This document shows, piece after piece, positions 7,433 through 12,315 of a stretch of 12,315 nucleotides of DNA (positions are counted from its first letter, which is position 1; every line of letters begins with the position of its first letter). The DNA comes from Hadarchaeum sp964343275. GTDB taxonomy: Archaea; Hadarchaeota; Hadarchaeia; Hadarchaeales; Hadarchaeaceae. The position numbers were made by a program, and so were the translations under genes. The notes under the pieces are model-generated. The model had not been told where the DNA came from and searched no databases. It worked only from the letters and a program-made list of their open reading frames with translations. The stretch covers positions 1 to 12,315 of the forward strand of contig CAYFIY010000034.1 of assembly GCA_964343275.1 (NCBI GenBank), in the 5' to 3' direction.

Positions 7433-8026
7433 TCAGCTTATTCCACGGATTTTAACTTTACCCTCTATGATCTCTATGTTGGCCAGCGTTTTTACGTTGC
7501 AGCCGGTTTTATTCTTTACTCTCTGAGGGCCATTTCCGCGGTTCATCACCACTACTATATCCTTAACTATGACGCCTTTTTTAATCAGGCCCCGAACAAG
7601 ACCAATAATAGTACCCCCAGTAGATATCACGTCGTCGATGATAAGGACTTTATCACCTTTATCGATTGAATTAACGTAAAACTTTTCTACTTTCATTCCC
7701 CCAGCTATTTTCCTATAGCTTTTTTTCACCTCAATCTCTAGCTCACCGGGCAACCCAAACTTCTTTTTTCTAGCGATTAACAGGGATATGTCAGTTGTTG
7801 CAGACACTAAGGTTGAAACGTGTATGCCCATTGCTTCAATGGTTAAGATCCGATCCACATCAAAATCGGCAATTTTAATTATCCTTTTAACTATCTCACG
7901 TAGTAGTTCTGGTTTCAACGGTGGAGATATAGCCTGTATGGGGTTCACAAAGTAGTCATATTTGCCCATTTTAATGACTTTGGCGTTTTCCAAGGCGACC
8001 TTTAACAAGGGTAAACTAGACATCAT
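7433..8026 (-). CDS. hpt: Archaeal-type hypoxanthine/guanine phosphoribosyltransferase
   Basis: A type I phosphoribosyltransferase that should join a purine base to PRPP in the salvage pathway, cytosolic. The PRPP loop is VLIIDDVISTGGT (127-139). Other features typical of archaeal HGPRTases are the early KMGKYDYFVNPI segment, EAMGIHV (64-70), the RKKKFGLPGE stretch (86-95) and a C-terminal TLANIEI strand. The length of 197 aa is usual, and all expected elements are intact. Two ATG codons stand in tandem (8026 and 8023); AGGTG lies 4 nt before the first. An adenine or xanthine-preferring relative, or a PRT-domain regulator, cannot be excluded because the specificity loop is not decisive by eye. 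It diverges from the transcarbamylase at 8114 across a shared TATA element and precedes the 50-aa gene. Confidence 0.85.
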   Translation of the reverse strand: MMSSLPLLKVALENAKVIKMGKYDYFVNPIQAISPPLKPELLREIVKRIIKIADFDVDRILTIEAMGIHVSTLVSATTDISLLIARKKKFGLPGELEIEVKKSYRKIAGGMKVEKFYVNSIDKGDKVLIIDDVISTGGTIIGLVRGLIKKGVIVKDIVVVMNRGNGPQRVKNKTGCNVKTLANIEIIEGKVKIRGIS

Positions 8027-8064
8027 ATCACACCTGAGCTTAATCTAACTTCTTATTACCGCAA

Positions 8065-8074
8065 ATTATAAATA
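8065..8074. promoter_or_regulatory. Shared TATA element for hpt (-) and the transcarbamylase (+)
   Basis: ATTATAAATA sits in the middle of the 87-bp gap between the two divergent genes and reads as a TATA box on either strand. Transcription starts about 26 nt away would fall near 8043 (leader about 17 nt, hpt) and near 8095 (leader about 19 nt, transcarbamylase). In both cases the RBS would lie inside the leader. No other strong TATA is seen in the gap. Confidence 0.5.
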
Positions 8075-8102
8075 TTTTGGGCCTATTAACATTTTTGAAA
8101 GG

Positions 8103-8110
8103 AAGGAGAT
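8103..8110 (+). promoter_or_regulatory. Shine-Dalgarno site supporting a GTG start
   Basis: AAGGAGAT ends three bases before GTG at 8114. No ATG in this frame lies near, so this site fixes the GTG start of the transcarbamylase. Confidence 0.75.
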
Positions 8111-8113
8111 ATT

Positions 8114-9100
8114 GTGTTCAAAGGGAAGGACCTAATCACGTGTCAAAATTGGACGATAAAAGAACTTGAATCCGTGTTCGATTTAGCAAGTGTATTGAAA
8201 AGTGATTTGAAAACAAACAAATCGCATGAGCAATTAAAAAATAAAACATTTTTTATGGTATTTTATGCATCCTCGACTAGGACGAGAAATTCATTTGAAG
8301 CAGGAATGACTCAACTTGGAGGTCATGCACATTATTTGGAGACTAAGACTATGAGACTTGGGGACCCTGGGGCATCTGAGGCCATCAAGGACACTGTAAA
8401 GGTACTAGAGAGATACGGACACGGCATTGGAATTAGAGTGTACACCCAAAAATATGGAGAAGGAAATCAAATTATCCAAGAATATGCAAAGTGGGCGGAT
8501 ATTCCGGTTATAAGCATGGAAACAGAAATGCACCACCCTTGCCAAGGGTTAGCAGATTTGATGACGATAAAGGAAAAGTTTTCAAAATATGAAGGTAAGA
8601 AATATGTTCAAGCTTGGGGTTATTCTCCGGGAGCATTTAGGGTTGCAGCAGTTCCGCAGGAAAACGTCATGCTTATGACAAGGTACGGTATGGATGTGGT
8701 ATACGTGAGACCATCAGAATTCACACTTGACCCAAAAATAATTGAGAATGCTAGAAAAAATTGTAATGAAAGCGGTGGAACTTTTACAGAGACCTCAGAT
8801 CTAAATCAGGCCTTTGATGGCGCAGATGTCATCTACATGAGGAACCACGCAACACTTAATTTTTCAGATATAGGGGAGGAATGCGAACGGAAAATAATAA
8901 ACAAATATAAAGATTGGACTTGCACGAATGAGCTGATGGATCTTACCAACAGGGATAGCATATTTATGCACTGTTTACCAGCGGATAGAGGACACGAAGT
9001 AAAAAACGAGGTAATCGACGGACCCCATTCCGCAATATACGATGAAGCCGAAAACAGATTACATGTACAGAAAGCACTTCTATCTCTAACGATGGAATAG
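8114..9100 (+). CDS. Knotted-type transcarbamylase (AOTC/SOTC/YgeW group)
   Basis: A carbamoyl-phosphate-dependent transcarbamylase of 328 aa, starting with GTG. Carbamoyl-phosphate motifs are intact: SSTRTR (53-58), HPCQ (141-144) and HCLP (286-289). It is not a standard ornithine carbamoyltransferase: the DxxSMG ornithine loop is missing and replaced near VIYMRNHATLNF, and the segment WGYSPGAFRVAAVPQENVM is the proline-rich stretch that makes the knot in N-acetyl/N-succinylornithine transcarbamylases and in YgeW. The stretch that follows (LMTRYGMDVV, then SGGTF) strongly recalls YgeW, while DEAENRLHVQKAL recalls AOTC. The reaction may run toward carbamoyl phosphate. No arginine-biosynthesis gene and no carbamate kinase is adjacent. 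It shares a promoter region with hpt. Substrate unknown. Confidence 0.85.
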   Translation: MFKGKDLITCQNWTIKELESVFDLASVLKSDLKTNKSHEQLKNKTFFMVFYASSTRTRNSFEAGMTQLGGHAHYLETKTMRLGDPGASEAIKDTVKVLERYGHGIGIRVYTQKYGEGNQIIQEYAKWADIPVISMETEMHHPCQGLADLMTIKEKFSKYEGKKYVQAWGYSPGAFRVAAVPQENVMLMTRYGMDVVYVRPSEFTLDPKIIENARKNCNESGGTFTETSDLNQAFDGADVIYMRNHATLNFSDIGEECERKIINKYKDWTCTNELMDLTNRDSIFMHCLPADRGHEVKNEVIDGPHSAIYDEAENRLHVQKALLSLTME

Positions 9101-9136
9101 ATGGGTTAACAAATTTTTGCTATAAACTATTTAGAA

Positions 9137-9144
9137 TTTTTTTT
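9137..9144 (+). terminator. Oligo-T terminator after the transcarbamylase
   Basis: A T8 run lies 37 bases after the stop codon, in the 88-bp gap between two converging genes. No hairpin is needed for archaeal termination. Confidence 0.45.
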
Positions 9145-9188
9145 GCTTAGACGGCTGAATGTTTATACCCACTGGACTGATATATTTT

Positions 9189-10538
9189 TTATTTCGTCAT
9201 GGTTTTTGGAAGAAATCGAGGTGGGATTGCCCTCTCTACAAGGATTTTTGCGGCATTTTCACCTTTGTCAATTATTTCAGATTCGTCTAGCGTTTTAATT
9301 ACCTTGTTATCCATTACTATTTTGCCGTTGATTATTACAGTTTGTACATCACCGCCACGGGCGCTGAAAACAAGGCTCTGAAAAATATCGTGTCTCGGAA
9401 CGATGTGAGCCTTTTTAACGTCTACGATGATTAAATCAGCTTTTTTACCTTTTTTTATGGAACCTATGGATTTATCAAGGAGTAATGTTTTAGCAGCATC
9501 TATAGTCGCCATTTCTAGAACTTTATATGATGAAATACAGGTAGGATCTAAGTTATACCCCTTTTGTATCAAAGCTGTGAGCCTCATTTCCTCAAACATA
9601 TCTACGTTGAATGCTGCCCCGTCAGATCCTAAACCAACAACTGTACCAAGCTTTAACATTTTCGCCACCGGGGCTATGCCGCTCCCCTGTGACATAACCG
9701 ATCCTGGTGCGTAAACAACTTTGCTGCCTGACTCCGCTAGCAACTTCATCTCGCTGTCAGATAGCCAAATACTATGAGAACCCACGAAATTAGGACCTAA
9801 TATTCCGAATTCACTCAACAAATTTACGTGTCTTTTACCATATTCCTTCATCGTATAATTCTGATCTTCATTTGTTTCCGCAAGGTGTATTGTTATTCCA
9901 ACTTTATATTTTTTTGCAACTTCGTTAAATGGAACAAGTAGCTCGGTAGGCCAAGGCTCCATTGGGCTAGGCCAGATTTGAACTCTTCCTTGTGACTTAC
10001 CATGCCATTTTCTGATTAGCCTGCGGTATTCCTTTACTCCTTTATCGGCATCGCTTCCAACGGGCATCATTCCTGGAGCAATAACGCATCTCATTCCAGA
10101 TTCTTTCACTGCCGTCGCTGTCGGTTTCACAGGACTTTTACCCCCAACGAAGATGGGAGGATTGTCAAGTAAACTGGTAGTACCTGATTTTATCATCTCT
10201 ATGAAGGCTAGTTTAGCTCCGATGTGTACCTCATCTTGTTTAATACTGTCAGTTATTGAGGGGAATACATTTGAGATTAAATATCCTATTGTTTTATCAC
10301 CAAATATATTTCTGAACAAATTAAACCAGGTATGGGCATGTCCATTGACTAAACCGGGAAGAACTATCTTATCGGTTGCGTCTATTACAACATCGCCCTT
10401 ATAATTGTTTTTTATGAATTTCGTCTTTCCTATATCTACAATCTTATCCCTTTCGATTACAACGCTACCATTTTCGATAATCACATTTTTTCCGTCCATC
10501 GGGATTAACGCACCGTTTTCAATTATAATATCCGCCAT
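9189..10538 (-). CDS. Amidohydrolase, TrzA/SsnA type (paralogue 2)
   Basis: A second amidohydrolase-superfamily enzyme, 449 aa, clearly related to the one at 284-1705 (same MAD start; GSIKKGKKADLIIVDVKK against GSIEKGKKADIILVDIKK). The metal ligands are all present: His67/His69, His218 with Glu221 (HLAET), His255 and Asp306 in LGSDGA. The substrate side has changed. The family's Glu-Trp after the HxH loop is absent (FGDKTIGY). The His of the PHAPY-type motif is Ser191 (WPSPMEP). The HNPxxN motif reads YAPGSVM (276-282). It should still bind metal and hydrolyse, but on a different substrate from paralogue 1. The ATG at 10538 has no RBS; a TATA-like TATAAATA about 31 nt upstream implies a very short leader. 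It diverges from the aminotransferase at 10906. Confidence 0.87.
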   Translation of the reverse strand: MADIIIENGALIPMDGKNVIIENGSVVIERDKIVDIGKTKFIKNNYKGDVVIDATDKIVLPGLVNGHAHTWFNLFRNIFGDKTIGYLISNVFPSITDSIKQDEVHIGAKLAFIEMIKSGTTSLLDNPPIFVGGKSPVKPTATAVKESGMRCVIAPGMMPVGSDADKGVKEYRRLIRKWHGKSQGRVQIWPSPMEPWPTELLVPFNEVAKKYKVGITIHLAETNEDQNYTMKEYGKRHVNLLSEFGILGPNFVGSHSIWLSDSEMKLLAESGSKVVYAPGSVMSQGSGIAPVAKMLKLGTVVGLGSDGAAFNVDMFEEMRLTALIQKGYNLDPTCISSYKVLEMATIDAAKTLLLDKSIGSIKKGKKADLIIVDVKKAHIVPRHDIFQSLVFSARGGDVQTVIINGKIVMDNKVIKTLDESEIIDKGENAAKILVERAIPPRFLPKTMTK

Positions 10539-10565
10539 ATAATCAAATATAGTTATTCCAAATTT

Positions 10566-10573
10566 ATTTATAT
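10566..10573 (-). promoter_or_regulatory. TATA box of amidohydrolase paralogue 2
   Basis: On the minus strand TATAAATA is centred about 31 nt before the ATG at 10538. The predicted transcript start near 10544 gives a leader of about six bases, which agrees with the lack of an RBS. Confidence 0.45.
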
Positions 10574-10873
10574 TTAATGGTTTCGACGAACAATATTAAT
10601 AATTTTAATAATAAGATAAATAATTAATTTCTCGCACGGTTATCATAAATATTAAACCGCTAGAGAAAATTACGCTGCGTTGGGCTCAGTAAAATATCTC
10701 CGTAGCGAAATAATTAGTACTTCAGATCCAACTTATTAGAACGAGAACGACATATTGTAAAATAATCCTAATTTACCTGTTTTTAATAACTTTTAAATAA
10801 ATCTCTAAAAACGCTTCTAGTTCTTTAATACCCTAAATTCGGACATCTTCTCCGTACTCTTAAATTCCATAAA

Positions 10874-10883
10874 GTATTTAAAG
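10874..10883 (+). promoter_or_regulatory. TATA box of aminotransferase paralogue 2
   Basis: GTATTTAAAG is centred about 27 nt before the ATG at 10906. Transcription should begin at or next to the start codon, giving a leaderless mRNA. GTGAT at 10899-10903 is too close to the ATG to be a normal RBS. Confidence 0.5.
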
Positions 10884-10905
10884 ATAAAATATTTTATAGT
10901 GATCT

Positions 10906-12303
10906 ATGACGTATGTAGAAGGGTTGAAGACTACTAAATCTAAAGACCTTTTTGAGAAAGCTTGTAAGGTTTTGCCGGGGGGAGTTTCTTCTGCGATCAG
11001 AACCTACCCTGTTTTTGATCCCTACCCTATTTTCTTTGATAGAGGTAAAGGTTCTAAATTTTGGGATGCAGACGGAAATGAGTATATCGACTTCGTGTTA
11101 TCTCTCGGTCCCTTAATACATGGACATGCTCCGCCAAAAATAATTGAGGCAGTCAAAGATCAAATGGAAAAAGGAACAATGTCCGGCATGCCCAGTGAGC
11201 TTAGTGTTAAAACAGCCGGAAAAATCAAAGATCTAGTTCCTAACGCCGAAATGGTTAGATTTACAAACACTGGATTAGAGGCCACTATGCATGCCATTAG
11301 AATTGCTAGAGGTTATACTGGTAAGGATAAGATAATAAAATTTGAGGGTGGTTATCACGGGGCCTACGATTACTGCCTTGTGAGCATACATAAATATGAT
11401 GGGGAGGAAGGAACACCTTTAAAAGCTCCGGAATCTGGGGGCATACCGGAAGATAGCCTAAAAAATACTATAGTGTTGCCCTGGAACAATCTGGATGTTT
11501 TAGAGAAAACGATTAAACAAAAGGCTGATGAAATAGCTGCAGTAATTACCGAGCCCATAATGATGAACACCGGTACTGTACCACCGGAAAGTGGATATTT
11601 AGAAGGAATACGTGAAATCACGCAGGAGAACAATATAGTATTTATCATGGATGAAATAATATCCGGGTTCAGAGTAGCGTTGGGCGGCGCCCAAGAATAT
11701 TTTGGCGTAAAGGCGGATTTAGCCACATTTGGGAAAGCTCTAGGGGCGGGATTCCCCATTGCTGCCATTACTGGAAAGAAGGAGATTATGGACTTAGTAG
11801 GGTCAGGAAAGGTCGCCCATTTTGGAACATACGGTGGAAACGCCTTGTGCCTAGCTGCTGCTAACGCAAGTATAGCTTCTCTTGAGGACGGCGGTATCCA
11901 ACATATCACAAAAATGGGGGATATGCTATTAGAGGGGATTGGAGGAGCTATCGAAAAAACTAATGCTAAAGCGATTGTGCAAGGATTGGGCGGTGCAGGG
12001 TTACAGGTCTATTTCACTGAACTCAAGAAGATAAGAAACTTAAGGGAAGCGGCCGCATGCGATGCAGAGAAATGTAGAAGTTTCCACAAGGAACTGCTCA
12101 GGAGGGGCATATATTTCCACCCTTACGTGTTTGAACATCAGTTTATTTCTACCGCACACACCGAGCAAGATATAGAGAAAACAATTTCTGCGGCAACTGA
12201 GGCGTTTTCTTTATCTGGCCCGAAATCGAATTCACAGTCACGTAGAAGCGAGGCAAAAATCCAGCTTTCTGATCCAGCACATGCAGCATTATACACAGCA
12301 TGA
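10906..12303 (+). CDS. Class III PLP aminotransferase, GSA-aminomutase-like (paralogue 2)
   Basis: A second PLP enzyme of the GSA-aminomutase-like branch, 465 aa, homologous to the one at 1844-3175. Landmarks are PGGVSSAIR near the N-terminus, the phosphate motif NTGLEAT (121-127; the usual Ser-Gly-Thr is Thr-Gly-Leu here), GGYHG, Asp249 in MDEIISGFRVALGGAQ, catalytic Lys277 in TFGKALGAG, and HFGTYGGN. DEIISGFRVALGGAQ is closer to HemL than the same part of paralogue 1, but the gene sits opposite an amidohydrolase and not with haem genes. A catabolic role is preferred. The protein should end near EAFSLSG (about residue 433). The last 30 or so residues (from about PKSNSQSRR onward) are low in hydrophobics and look unrelated to the family. 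The ATG is predicted leaderless. Confidence 0.87.
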   Translation: MTYVEGLKTTKSKDLFEKACKVLPGGVSSAIRTYPVFDPYPIFFDRGKGSKFWDADGNEYIDFVLSLGPLIHGHAPPKIIEAVKDQMEKGTMSGMPSELSVKTAGKIKDLVPNAEMVRFTNTGLEATMHAIRIARGYTGKDKIIKFEGGYHGAYDYCLVSIHKYDGEEGTPLKAPESGGIPEDSLKNTIVLPWNNLDVLEKTIKQKADEIAAVITEPIMMNTGTVPPESGYLEGIREITQENNIVFIMDEIISGFRVALGGAQEYFGVKADLATFGKALGAGFPIAAITGKKEIMDLVGSGKVAHFGTYGGNALCLAAANASIASLEDGGIQHITKMGDMLLEGIGGAIEKTNAKAIVQGLGGAGLQVYFTELKKIRNLREAAACDAEKCRSFHKELLRRGIYFHPYVFEHQFISTAHTEQDIEKTISAATEAFSLSGPKSNSQSRRSEAKIQLSDPAHAALYTA

Positions 12304-12315
12304 TATGCAGCATTC
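12284..12315 (+). repeat. Imperfect 12-bp tandem repeat at the right edge
   Basis: CAGCATTATACA, CAGCATGATATG and CAGCATTC follow each other at a 12-base period and run off the window. ATGCAGCATT occurs exactly at 12281-12290 and 12305-12314. The repeat contains the stop codon of the aminotransferase and encodes its last residues. Only two and a half units are visible. Confidence 0.4.

Larger units (their letters stand above)
10539..10905. other. Long divergent intergenic region
   Basis: This 367-bp A/T-rich gap is more than twice the matching gap of the first gene pair (138 bp). It contains the promoters of both flanking genes at its ends. In the middle, CGCTGCG (10673-10679) and CGTAGCG (10701-10707) can form a 7-bp stem with one G-U pair around a 21-nt loop. 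Several short ATG frames exist on both strands (at most 17 codons) but none has an RBS or protein-like composition. I see no tRNA. A regulator site or a small RNA could be here, but nothing proves it. Confidence 0.4.

Noticed and set aside
8114..9100. Calling the gene argF (ornithine carbamoyltransferase)
   Set aside because: The ornithine-binding DxxSMG loop is missing and the knot-type proline-rich segment is present, so only the wider transcarbamylase family is supported.
11370..11909. 179-codon open frame on the minus strand
   Set aside because: It is antisense to aminotransferase 2 in a register like the one over aminotransferase 1, as expected of codon-bias shadows in homologous genes.
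1..12315. tRNA, rRNA, CRISPR array, insertion sequence or integrase
   Set aside because: I looked through the intergenic stretches for cloverleaf halves, regularly spaced repeats and terminal inverted repeats, and among the coding frames for transposase or recombinase motifs, and found none.

Overview
The window looks like a chromosomal segment of an archaeon that I cannot place beyond a probable TACK- or Asgard-type lineage, most likely uncultivated. The reasons are a Hel308-type helicase, a deoxyhypusine-synthase-family protein, an archaeal-type hypoxanthine/guanine phosphoribosyltransferase, TATA boxes about 24-28 nt before several start codons, and Shine-Dalgarno sites of the GGAGGTGAT type. 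I see no rRNA, tRNA, CRISPR array, transposase or phage gene.

Layout. Left edge (1-283): mostly non-coding, with a C10/T8 tract and a possible 41-codon remnant. 284-3175: a divergent pair, an amidohydrolase (-) and a class III aminotransferase (+). 3198-3614: a small VOC-fold, methylmalonyl-CoA-epimerase-like gene (-). 3749-7104: Hel308 helicase and a deoxyhypusine-synthase-like gene (+), an informational/housekeeping block whose arginine codons differ from the flanks. 7197-8026: a 50-residue small protein and an archaeal hpt (-). 8114-9100: a knotted-type transcarbamylase (+), divergent from hpt around a shared TATA element. 9189-12303: a second divergent pair of amidohydrolase (-) and class III aminotransferase (+), in the same order and orientation as the first.

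How the genes may work together. The two amidohydrolase/aminotransferase pairs are paralogous and frame the window. The transcarbamylase between them belongs to the AOTC/SOTC/YgeW group, not to ordinary ornithine carbamoyltransferase. In bacterial anaerobic purine/ureide catabolism an SsnA amidohydrolase and the YgeW transcarbamylase occur together. A comparable archaeal route for cyclic or carbamoylated nitrogen compounds, linked to purine salvage through hpt, is therefore a reasonable but unproven hypothesis. A carbamate kinase, which such a route would need to make ATP, is not in the window.

Six of the starts given here (1705, 3614, 3749, 6049, 7349 and the GTG at 8114) were decided from RBS, TATA and family alignment. 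Several replace a longer reading frame that opens at a TTG.
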